Assembly: GCA_002371825.1 (NCBI GenBank) | Contig: DFHF01000039.1 | Coordinates: 1-64,000 of the forward strand | From: Ruminococcus flavefaciens | GTDB lineage: Bacteria; Bacillota; Clostridia; Oscillospirales; Ruminococcaceae | Reading direction: 5' to 3' | Length of the DNA stretch: 64,000 nucleotides | Part shown: positions 33,758 to 41,510 of the stretch, piece after piece | Numbering within the stretch: the first letter of the stretch is position 1 | Layout: the number at the start of each line of letters is the position of its first letter | The notes under the pieces: model-generated | Database searches by the model: none | Told to the model about the DNA's origin: nothing | Seen by the model: the letters and a program-made list of their open reading frames with translations, nothing else | Program-made: the position numbers and the translations under genes

Positions 33758-34671
33758 TCTGCACCTCCTGACTGCTGTTTCTCACCGGTTATAGCGGCGA
33801 TAACATCATCGGGAGTCATTTCATCGATAGAAACTCCGGTATCTTCCTGGATACTGCTGAGATTTTCCTCTGAAAGGGGAGCTTCATCATCCATATCAGG
33901 AAGAGGGATGAAAGCTTCTGTACCGGTCAGGATGTCCTGTGAGCCAGCTGATGAAGCATAGGCTGAATCGGGCTCTGAGCCGGGAAGGAGCTCATCGTTT
34001 GCACCGAGGATGACCTCATCAAAGACGATCTCACCGTCGGTGATATTGATGATACGGCCGCCGAAGTGACGGACCAGATCATGCTCATGAGTAACCATAA
34101 GTATAGTCGTGCCCTGATCGTTGATACCCTTGAGAAGCTCAACGATCTCATATGAGAGTTCAGGGTCGATATTTCCGGTAGGCTCGTCAGCGATAATGAG
34201 CTGAGGGTCGTTTACGAGGGCTCTTGCGATGGCAACACGCTGTTTCTCACCGCCTGAGAGCTCGTCCGGATAGGAATTAGTCTTTGCGTGGAGACCAACG
34301 AGACTGATAACGTATGGTACACGCTTGCGGATATACTTGATAGGAGCGTCGATAACACGGAGAACGAATGCGATGTTCTCATATACTGTCATTGACGGGA
34401 TAAGGCGGAAGTCCTGGAAAACGAAGCCGAGAGTACGGCGGAATTCCGGTATCTTGCGCTTTTTAAGTTTGCTGAGGTTATAGCCGTTTACGGTAACTAC
34501 ACCGCTGGTGGCATCAATTTCCTTCAGCAGTAGTTTTATCATAGTACTTTTTCCCGCACCTGATGAACCTACAACGAAAGCGAAATCGCCGTCGTTGATC
34601 TTGAGGCTGACGTTATTGAGAGCGTCGACACCGCTTGAATAGGTCACGGATACGTTTTTAAGTTCTACCAA
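33754..34671 (-). CDS. ftsE: Cell-division ATPase FtsE with acidic C-terminal extension
   Basis: FtsE hydrolyses ATP to drive FtsX. Walker A GSSGAGKST (35-43), Q loop Q86, signature LSGGEKQRVAIAR (138-150) and Walker B LIIADEPTGNID (158-169) are all intact. The core ends near residue 228, the usual length of FtsE. Here about 75 further residues follow, acidic and rich in Ser, Pro and Asp, with no recognised domain; such a tail might bind a regulator or division protein. Translation starts at TTG. The order ftsE-ftsX with 4-bp overlap is standard. Confidence 0.95.
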   Translation of the reverse strand: MVELKNVSVTYSSGVDALNNVSLKINDGDFAFVVGSSGAGKSTMIKLLLKEIDATSGVVTVNGYNLSKLKKRKIPEFRRTLGFVFQDFRLIPSMTVYENIAFVLRVIDAPIKYIRKRVPYVISLVGLHAKTNSYPDELSGGEKQRVAIARALVNDPQLIIADEPTGNIDPELSYEIVELLKGINDQGTTILMVTHEHDLVRHFGGRIINITDGEIVFDEVILGANDELLPGSEPDSAYASSAGSQDILTGTEAFIPLPDMDDEAPLSEENLSSIQEDTGVSIDEMTPDDVIAAITGEKQQSGGAE

Positions 34672-34713
34672 ATTGTTACACCTGCCTTGATTTGTGGGTG
34701 AAGCTGAAAGCTA

Positions 34714-35799
34714 TCAGAACTTCACAGGGTTAGCAGACAGGTACTTCTTTACCATGAGAGCGATCTTGAAGATAATAGCGTGATCGAATTCACGGAGATC
34801 AAGACCTGTGAGCTTTTTGATCTTTTCAAGTCTGTACACGAGAGTATTTCTGTGTACGAAAAGTTTTCTTGATGTTTCCGAAACATTGAGGTTATTCTCG
34901 AAGAATTTCTGTATAGTAAAGAGAGTTTCGTGATCGAGTGACTCTATGCTGCCTACCTTGAAAACTTCGTGGAGGAAAGTCTCGCAGAGGGTAGTGGGGA
35001 GGTGGTAAATAAGTCTTGCGATACCGAGGTTGTCGTAGCTTACGATCACCTTGTCTGTATCGAATACCTTACCTACTTCGAGAGCCATCTGAGCCTCCTT
35101 GAATGAGCGTGCAAGATCCTTTACGCCGACAACAGCTGTACCGATGCCCACATTGACACGGGTATAGAACTCACTGCTGAGGGTATCAGCAATAGAACGT
35201 GCCAGTTTTTCGAGGTCTTTAGAATCTACAGTGCTCTTGAGCTCCTTAACGAGTACGATATCGCTCTCAGTGATATTGAAAACGAAATCCTTGTTCTTGT
35301 CAGGGAAGAGGTTCTGGATGACATCATAAGCGGAGATATCATTTGCAGAGATTATTCTGATGAGGAATACTGCACGGCTTATCTCGGCATTGAAGTGGAG
35401 TTCTCTTGCCTTGATAACGATATCGCCGGGGAGAACGTTATCGAGGATAACATTCTTTATGAAGTTGTTCCGGTCATATTTTTCGTCGTAGTACTGCTTG
35501 ATATTGGAAAGAGCGATAGCGAGAATGCTTGCGTATTTAGCAGCAGCGTCATCCACGCCCTCGACGAAAACTGCATAGTCGGGCTTTACACGGGAGCCGA
35601 AGGGCTTATATGTGAAGCCGTCACGGATGAAGATGTCGTGAGAATCGCTGAGGTCAAGTGAAACGAATTCATTTGTAGTACCTACACGAGTGAGGTCGCT
35701 GCAGGCGATGATGGTGGCTGTCTCGTCAACGACGCCGATAGTAGCATCGATAGAATCACGCATCTGATGAACTAAACCCTGAAATAATCTGTTGGACAT
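34714..35799 (-). CDS. CdaR/PucR-type helix-turn-helix regulator
   Basis: A 361-residue transcription factor of the CdaR (sugar diacid) family. The N-terminal part (about 1-120) is a putative sensor domain beginning MSNRLFQGLVHQMRDSIDATIG. The middle (about 130-280) is GGDEF-like, as in CdaR family members, with VNVGIGTAVVGVKDLARSFKEA. The C-terminal PucR-type helix-turn-helix (about 300-355) has FFENNLNVSETSRKLFVHRNTLVYRLEKI. It lies 42 bp upstream of ftsE in the same direction. CdaR-like genes next to ftsEX recur in Clostridia, so control of division genes is possible, but no ligand is known. Confidence 0.9.
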   Translation of the reverse strand: MSNRLFQGLVHQMRDSIDATIGVVDETATIIACSDLTRVGTTNEFVSLDLSDSHDIFIRDGFTYKPFGSRVKPDYAVFVEGVDDAAAKYASILAIALSNIKQYYDEKYDRNNFIKNVILDNVLPGDIVIKARELHFNAEISRAVFLIRIISANDISAYDVIQNLFPDKNKDFVFNITESDIVLVKELKSTVDSKDLEKLARSIADTLSSEFYTRVNVGIGTAVVGVKDLARSFKEAQMALEVGKVFDTDKVIVSYDNLGIARLIYHLPTTLCETFLHEVFKVGSIESLDHETLFTIQKFFENNLNVSETSRKLFVHRNTLVYRLEKIKKLTGLDLREFDHAIIFKIALMVKKYLSANPVKF

Positions 35800-36049
35800 G
35801 ATTTACATCCCTTCTTTATTGATTTAAAAATGATTTTATTCTGAGTGAAGTTTCAACGAGAACCTACTGTCTCATCAACATATTACAAATTGTAACATAT
35901 TTTGAGGCTCTATTTGTTAACAAACTGTTAATTCTCATTTGAAAGCTCACAAACATGACTTGCTTTTTAGCTGCTATTTGTTTAAAATCAACAACAGCTT
36001 GGATTTATTTGTAACCGAATCGTAATTTTTATGGTAAAAACTGTAATTT

Positions 36050-37819
36050 TTACATTTTTTCCGGCTGAGTTACATTGAGGATAGTGAGTGCATTCCTGAG
36101 AGTCTGTCTTACTGCTGTGCAGAGCAGGAGACGTGCATTCATAAGCTCAGGAGTCTCTGCATTCTTAACGCTGCAGGCGTCATAGAATCTGTGGAAGAGG
36201 GTAGCCAGATCAATGACATACTTTGTGATCTTAGCGGGATCGTAGCTCTTGGCTGCCAGATCAACTTCCTTGGGAAGTGAAGCGATGTGGCGGATGAGCT
36301 CTCTCTCTCTTGGATTGTTCAGGAGGCTGAGGTCTGCCTTTTCAGGTATCTCCACACCCTCTGCTTTAAGGTTGCTTATGAGGCTGCATATTCTTGCATG
36401 AGCATACTGAACGTAGTATACCGGATTCTGTGAGGACTTTTCAACTGCGAGATCAAGGTCGAACTCGAACTGTGAATTAGCCTCACGGAGGTTGAAGTAG
36501 AATCTTGCAGCATCTATCGGTATCTCATCGAGGAGAGTTACAAGTGTTATAGCCTTTCCGCTTCTCTTTGAGAGCTTTACAACTTCGCCGTTTCTAACGA
36601 GACGAACCATCTGCATGAGAACAACATCAAGCTTGTTGGCATCAACACCGAGAGCTGTAAGTGCAGCTTTCAGTCTCGGCACATATCCGTGGTGGTCAGC
36701 ACCGAGGACGTTGATAGCCTTGTCGAAATTTCTTGTGACCAGCTTATTATAGTGGTAAGCGATATCGGGTACTATATAAGTATAGAGGCCATTGCTGCGG
36801 CGGAGGACGAAGTCCTTATCCAAGCCGTATTCGGTAGCCTTGAACCAGACAGCGCCGTCCTGCTCATAAGCGTGTCCTGTTTCCATGAGCTTGTCAACGA
36901 CCAGCTTTGTCTCGTTTTTCTCATGGATAGTGCTTTCTCTGAACCAGTTGTCATATACTATGCGATACTTCTTGAGGTCACGCTCAAGGCCTTCTATATT
37001 GAGCGGGAGAGCGTAATCCACAAGAGCTTTTCTGCGATCCTCTTCTGAAAGATCCTTAAGCTCAAAGATATGATCGTGATAGTAGTTAGCAGCGTGTTCG
37101 ATTATATCGGTGCCGAGGTAAACATCCTCAGGCATTTCAAACTCCTGGCCTTCGCCGCTGAGTGAATATATCTCAGCGCAGAGCTTTTCGGTATCATTTC
37201 TGTACTCATATATAAGCTGCTGACCCTTGTCCGAGCAGAGCTGCATATATCTGAGTGAAAGTGACTTGCCGAATTTCTCTATCTGGTTGCCGGCATCGTT
37301 GACATAGAATTCACGTTCAGCATGGTATCCTGCCCAGTCAAGAACACTTGCGAGACAGTCGCCGATAGCTCCGCCTCTTGCGTTGCCTATATGCATAGGA
37401 CCTGTGGGGTTGGCTGAAACGAATTCAACGAGTACCTTCTTACCCTTGCCGAGTTCGGTACGGCCGAAGTTCTCCTTTTCGCTGAGAACATTCTCGACAA
37501 CATCCGAGAACCATTTATCTCCTAAGAAGAAGTTCATGAATCCTGGACCTGCGATCTCAGCACGGTCAAAGAGTGAGCCGGTGAGGTCGATCTTATCACA
37601 GATGAGCTCTGCGATCTTTCTTGGCGGGAGCTTGAAGGCTCTTGCACATACCATTGCGGTATTTGCAGCGAAGTCGCCGTGGGACTTGTCAGCAGGTATC
37701 TCGATATTGAAATCGGGAAGGGGAACTGCCGGTACAGCCTCCTCAGCGGTAAGTCTTCCGAGAGCGTCCATAATGAGCTCACGGAGCTGCAGTGAAGCTT
37801 TGTTGATTAGATCTGACAT
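36050..37819 (-). CDS. argS: Arginyl-tRNA synthetase
   Basis: ArgS charges tRNA-Arg. The 589-residue class I synthetase has the N-terminal additional domain (about 1-110), the HIGH motif as MHIGNA (142-147, in SANPTGPMHIGNARGG), and a KMSKS equivalent in VVKLSKRSGKAI. The C-terminal anticodon-binding helical domain (about 465-589) contains YVQYAHARICSL. Start at 37819 with GAAAGGAT upstream. It follows a DUF1934 gene by 19 bp, matching the ywiB-argS pairing of Bacillus. Downstream is 250 bp without a gene. Confidence 0.97.
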   Translation of the reverse strand: MSDLINKASLQLRELIMDALGRLTAEEAVPAVPLPDFNIEIPADKSHGDFAANTAMVCARAFKLPPRKIAELICDKIDLTGSLFDRAEIAGPGFMNFFLGDKWFSDVVENVLSEKENFGRTELGKGKKVLVEFVSANPTGPMHIGNARGGAIGDCLASVLDWAGYHAEREFYVNDAGNQIEKFGKSLSLRYMQLCSDKGQQLIYEYRNDTEKLCAEIYSLSGEGQEFEMPEDVYLGTDIIEHAANYYHDHIFELKDLSEEDRRKALVDYALPLNIEGLERDLKKYRIVYDNWFRESTIHEKNETKLVVDKLMETGHAYEQDGAVWFKATEYGLDKDFVLRRSNGLYTYIVPDIAYHYNKLVTRNFDKAINVLGADHHGYVPRLKAALTALGVDANKLDVVLMQMVRLVRNGEVVKLSKRSGKAITLVTLLDEIPIDAARFYFNLREANSQFEFDLDLAVEKSSQNPVYYVQYAHARICSLISNLKAEGVEIPEKADLSLLNNPRERELIRHIASLPKEVDLAAKSYDPAKITKYVIDLATLFHRFYDACSVKNAETPELMNARLLLCTAVRQTLRNALTILNVTQPEKM

Positions 37820-37838
37820 TTGCTGTTATCCTTTCTTA

Positions 37839-38261
37839 TCAGTGCTTTTCCTGCACTGTCATTATTATCTCGTTATCCGAAAGATAAGAGGAGTTAAGAT
37901 CAAGGGTGTACTTAAGATAGAGCTTTCCATCCTCAGCTATAGTGTTTTTTATAGCGTGAGTGTAGACACCTATCTGCATACTGCCGTAGGGAGTACCGTA
38001 CTGACAGAAGTGCTTGCGCCCCATTTCGAGGGAGAGGACTGAATTTGCGCTTCCCTCACGGACTATCGAAGCCGACTGGCCTGAGTCCACCTTTATAGTA
38101 GTGACAGAGCCTTCAAAACCGGTAGCTGAGGTATCCTCATAGGAGATTATGTCCCAGCCGTTCTCGTGGAAGAACCTGGCTTTGGTGAGGAGCTCTGTCT
38201 CGTTCTTTTCATCATCCTGCCACTGTATGCTTGTCAGTGAGATCAAAACGTTATTTTCCAA
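37839..38261 (-). CDS. DUF1934 (YwiB-like) beta-barrel protein
   Basis: A 140-residue protein of the DUF1934 family, paired with argS in many Firmicutes. It is rich in beta strands, with SIQWQDDEKNETELLTKARF, TTIKVDSG and YGTPYGSMQIGVYTHAIKN as family-typical segments and a C-terminal LYLKYTLDLN. The fold is lipocalin-like in solved relatives; function is unknown. The start codon is TTG (38259-38261), 9 bp after AAAGGAG, in the 14-bp gap behind the ligase homologue. Confidence 0.85.
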   Translation of the reverse strand: MENNVLISLTSIQWQDDEKNETELLTKARFFHENGWDIISYEDTSATGFEGSVTTIKVDSGQSASIVREGSANSVLSLEMGRKHFCQYGTPYGSMQIGVYTHAIKNTIAEDGKLYLKYTLDLNSSYLSDNEIIMTVQEKH

Positions 38262-38275
38262 TAAAAATGTCTCCT

Positions 38276-39349
38276 TTAGTAATTGCGTTCGGAATTCTCT
38301 ATAGCCTGTTCAAGGAGCTTATCCAGCAGGTACTCGTGAGTCATGCCGAGGTGTTCCATGAGCTTTGTATAGACGCTGTTTCTTCTGAGTCCGGGAGCTG
38401 TGCCTATCTTATTGAGCAGGAGCTTTCCGTCATCAGTAAGGAAGAAGTCAACTCTTGCCAGTCCCTTGCAGCCCAGGGCTTTATATGCCCGGATAGCGGT
38501 ATCACGGATCATATTCTGTGTTTCTGCAGGAAGGTCCGCAGGTATCTGAAGGTCATCGCCGGAGCTCTGATTTACTTCTGTGGGATCATAGATCTTTCCA
38601 TTTGAGATTATCTCTCCCACATAAGAAGCGAAGGGGGTATCATATCCGAATACGGCAGCCTCCAGCTTTCTTCCGGTCACATATTTCTCGACCAGTACCT
38701 TATTATCGTTAAGGAAGGCAATTTTAACAGCTTTTTCGAGCTTGTCGATATTATCAGCTACTGTAGAGCCGGCACTGCTTCCGCTGTTTGCAGGCTTTAC
38801 GATAAGCGGGAATCCCAGTTTATCTGAGATCTCATTGCAGCGTTCCTCGATGCTGCCTATCTCACGCTGAGTTATGAGCTGCCACTGAGCAGTCTCGATA
38901 CCGTAATCGTCAAGGACCATGTGGGTATGGGATTTATCCATACAGGAAGCTGCAGCAAGAGGTCCGCTGCCAACATAGGGGATCCCGGCCATATCAAGGA
39001 GACCCTGAACATCGCCGTCCGCACCTCTCTTGCCCTGAAGCACCGGGAAAGCGACATCTATTCTTTTGATAGAGGTCTCGCCGTTCTCGATAGTGATGAT
39101 ACCTCTGTGGAGAGGATCGGGAGAGATTATAGCTGAGGTGCAGTCCGGATTGATTTCCCATGTACCTTCAGTGAGTTCGTAAGGATCGCCCGGGAAATAC
39201 AGCCATCTTCCTTTTTTGGTTATACCGATGCAGATGACCTCGTATTTATCCTCCGGGATAGATCTTATTACCTCAGCCGCAGTTGCGAGAGAGAGTTTAT
39301 ATTCCTTTGATGTGCCGCCGAAAATGACAGCAGCCTTTAATTTTGCCAT
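38276..39349 (-). CDS. D-alanine-D-alanine ligase homologue with altered catalytic residues
   Basis: A 357-residue ATP-grasp protein clearly related to Ddl (VIFGGTSKEYKLSLATA, VLQGKRGADGDVQGLLDMAGIPYVGSG, KPANSGSSAGST, GCKGLARVDFFL). However, the C-terminal motif that should read N-E-[IV]-N-T-x-P-G is NKIGTAPG: the two magnesium ligands after the conserved Asp are Lys and Gly instead of Glu and Asn. The omega-loop Lys-Tyr pair that contacts ATP (YDYxxKY in Ddl) is replaced in YDPTEVNQSS. The first-loop glutamate (SKE) is kept. So it is probably not an ordinary cell-wall ligase; it may be inactive, regulatory, or specific for another reaction. An intact ddl is expected elsewhere in the genome. 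The start at 39349 has AGGAGA 6 bp upstream. It leads the DUF1934-argS run. Confidence 0.85.
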   Translation of the reverse strand: MAKLKAAVIFGGTSKEYKLSLATAAEVIRSIPEDKYEVICIGITKKGRWLYFPGDPYELTEGTWEINPDCTSAIISPDPLHRGIITIENGETSIKRIDVAFPVLQGKRGADGDVQGLLDMAGIPYVGSGPLAAASCMDKSHTHMVLDDYGIETAQWQLITQREIGSIEERCNEISDKLGFPLIVKPANSGSSAGSTVADNIDKLEKAVKIAFLNDNKVLVEKYVTGRKLEAAVFGYDTPFASYVGEIISNGKIYDPTEVNQSSGDDLQIPADLPAETQNMIRDTAIRAYKALGCKGLARVDFFLTDDGKLLLNKIGTAPGLRRNSVYTKLMEHLGMTHEYLLDKLLEQAIENSERNY

Positions 39350-39695
39350 AGGATTCTCCTTTAAAATAGTACTATAAAAAAGCAAAAATTGATATAGTCA
39401 ATTTCAAGTATCAATATATTTTATCACATTTCACAAAAAACTGCAAGTATTTTTTGCGAAAATGAAGAAATACACAGGAAAATTCGCAAGGATAGCGCAA
39501 TACGGCTAATTGTTAACATACAAATTTGTGCATTTCCACAACAAAAAATTCGCCTCTTCGTGAAAATGATGAAATTACCTTTGGTAAATATGACGAAGCA
39601 GTGAATAAGTCCGGTATTGACAATCCAGATAAATAAGTATATAATTGCTATGTTAACAATGTAAAAACTCCAGAGTTGAAAATGAGGAAATAAAT
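39350..39695. other. Divergent intergenic region
   Basis: A/T-rich, without a supportable gene. It holds a good promoter for the plus-strand lipoprotein at 39617-39645. On the left, a minus-strand TTGACT near 39395 could start the ligase-homologue transcript, but the spacing to TATAGT (19 bp) is poor. Confidence 0.5.
39617..39645 (+). promoter_or_regulatory. Sigma-A promoter of the Pro/Ala-linker lipoprotein gene
   Basis: TTGACA (39617-39622), 17-bp spacer, TATAAT (39640-39645), a full consensus match. Confidence 0.88.
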
Positions 39696-40529
39696 ATGAA
39701 AAAGATCGCAGCACTTATCATGTCACTGTGTCTGTCCGCAGTTTTTTGCGGATGCGAATATAATTCGGGCTCATCGTCATCGGACTTCAAGGCACCTTCC
39801 TATCTGAAGAAATATCAGGATGAGGATCAGGAGAGCGAAGAGCAGGAGAATGAAAATGAACAGGCTGCTCCTGCTGAGGAGAGTGCTTCGGCACCGGCTG
39901 AAGCTCCCAAGGCTGCACCAGCCCCAGTCACCGCTCAGTCTGCATCTGCTGGGGAAACACCTGTCCAGCCGTCCACTGAACAGCAGGCAACAGCTGCGGC
40001 TCAGAGCGTTCCTTCATCAGCCGCTGACAGCTTCCGCTATGGTATCTGGTGGGCAAATGACGGTATGGGCGACAGCTACTACTATTTTTCCGGCGAGGGC
40101 AGAACAGGCTCTGTACATAATCAGGAGAATGGTCTCGGACTTGATTTTTCCTATGAGATCTACGGCAATACCGCAGTTTTCCATATGGAAAATGCAGAGG
40201 TGGCACGTCAGGCAGCTGTAGAATGGATAGACAGCAGCAATCTCTATTTGCATTGGACTGACGGCAGCTCTGAAAAACTTGTTTTTTATAGTTCTGTTGA
40301 TTTTGACAATTTCTTTTTCTATAATAATTCTGAGCTTATTGCTCTTTCGCTTGACTATTTTGAGAATGTCAACGGTTGGAGGCCGGAATATGCAGAGGCA
40401 GGGATCGGTTCCGGTGGCATGATCGATGTATTCATGTATGACGGCGATCAGTGCTGTGAACGATACTCAGTAGACAGATTCACGGCAGCCGGTACAGATC
40501 TCTCCGGCGGCAGTATAAAGCTTGATTAA
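39696..40529 (+). CDS. Predicted lipoprotein with Pro/Ala linker
   Basis: A 277-residue surface lipoprotein of unknown role. The lipobox VFCGC gives the lipidated Cys at about residue 20. A Glu/Gln-rich then Pro/Ala/Ser-rich linker (about 30-110) leads to a compact domain (about 112-277) rich in aromatic residues. That domain contains FRYGIWWANDGMGDSYYYFSG, LHWTDGSS and DFDNFFFYNNSE. It reads like a small beta-barrel sensor or binding domain. It has its own consensus promoter and terminator. Confidence 0.8.
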   Translation: MKKIAALIMSLCLSAVFCGCEYNSGSSSSDFKAPSYLKKYQDEDQESEEQENENEQAAPAEESASAPAEAPKAAPAPVTAQSASAGETPVQPSTEQQATAAAQSVPSSAADSFRYGIWWANDGMGDSYYYFSGEGRTGSVHNQENGLGLDFSYEIYGNTAVFHMENAEVARQAAVEWIDSSNLYLHWTDGSSEKLVFYSSVDFDNFFFYNNSELIALSLDYFENVNGWRPEYAEAGIGSGGMIDVFMYDGDQCCERYSVDRFTAAGTDLSGGSIKLD

Positions 40530-40535
40530 ACAACG

Positions 40536-40567
40536 AAACTGACTTCGCTGAGCGAAGTCAGTTTTTT
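40536..40567 (+). terminator. Intrinsic terminator
   Basis: Stem AAACTGACTTCGCT (40536-40549) with AGCGAAGTCAGTTT (40551-40564); the innermost pairs open into a small loop. T tract at 40562-40567. Confidence 0.9.
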
Positions 40568-40575
40568 AGTTTCCG

Positions 40576-41355
40576 TCAGACAAGGCCCTTTTCCTTCCAG
40601 TCGCTGTATTCAGGACAGAAGTACCTGTTGGTCTTTTCGGTTTTTTTGCCGATATTTATTGCTTTTCTCGGGCATACGTTTATACAGCCGTAGCAGCCGA
40701 TACATCTCTTCCTGAAAACAGGATCTCCGTTGATGATGATGATATTATTTACAGGACAGACTTTTTCACATTTGCGGCAAACTACGCAGTTTTCGTTGAC
40801 CACGAAATTGTCGCTGCTGACCATGAACTTATTATACAGTGTATTAACTGATGAGGACAATGCAGTGGTTACAGGATTTGCAGTTCCCTCTGGTAGGGTA
40901 TCGTTTATCGAGATAGTGTCAGCTATCTTGTAAAGCTCCGGAACAGAAACGTATTTGAGCTGATATTCAGCGTCGGCCTTGCTTGGGATATTTCCGCCCG
41001 GAACGTAGTTATTCGGCATAGTCAGGAAGAAAAGTCCGGCAGTCTGCATCCCTTTTTCACTTGTCATCTTTCTCAGAGAGGGTTCACAGCTGCATGATTT
41101 TGAGCCGAGAGTAGCGATGTAGTATATCCTTTTGCTTCCGGCGAACTGTGCCTTGCGGAGTAGTTTCATTACTATCCCCGGGTATCTGCCGGCATATATG
41201 GGAGCACATACTACAAATGGCTTTTCTGATCTGAATGAAGGTTCTTTTTTGTGTTTGAGTATATCGTTAAGCGAAACGCACTGGTCTTTGAGATGATCGG
41301 CAAGGAATTCAGCAGCAAATTTTGAGTTGCCTGTGCCTGAGAAATAAAGGATCAT
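40576..41355 (-). CDS. EFR1-family flavodoxin/ferredoxin protein
   Basis: A 259-residue soluble redox protein combining a flavodoxin-like domain (about 1-160) with two 4Fe-4S clusters at the C-terminal end. The start ILYFSGTGNSKFAAEFLADH is the FMN phosphate loop. The ferredoxin part has CVVCRKCEKVCPVNN and CIGCYGCINVCPRKAI, each CxxCxxCxxxCP. This layout defines the EFR1 group, common in anaerobes. Partner and substrate are not known. GGAGG lies 7 bp before the ATG. It is expressed alone. Confidence 0.92.
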   Translation of the reverse strand: MILYFSGTGNSKFAAEFLADHLKDQCVSLNDILKHKKEPSFRSEKPFVVCAPIYAGRYPGIVMKLLRKAQFAGSKRIYYIATLGSKSCSCEPSLRKMTSEKGMQTAGLFFLTMPNNYVPGGNIPSKADAEYQLKYVSVPELYKIADTISINDTLPEGTANPVTTALSSSVNTLYNKFMVSSDNFVVNENCVVCRKCEKVCPVNNIIIINGDPVFRKRCIGCYGCINVCPRKAINIGKKTEKTNRYFCPEYSDWKEKGLV

Positions 41356-41469
41356 ACCAACACCTCCATAAATTTATTACTTTAATTATAACACAATTCT
41401 GATATATAATCAATTAGTTAATTTCTACATTTGTTTCTTGAATTAATTGTGTATTTTTTCTAAATAGAT

Positions 41470-41508
41470 GAAAAAGCCCGGAAGAGGAATAACCTGTTCC
41501 GGGCTTTT
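41470..41508 (-). terminator. Intrinsic terminator of glnN
   Basis: On the minus strand AAAAGCCCGGA pairs with the A-rich-flanked TCCGGGCTTTT around a 15-nt loop and ends in a U tract. It lies directly after the glnN stop. Confidence 0.85.
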
Positions 41509-41510
41509 GA

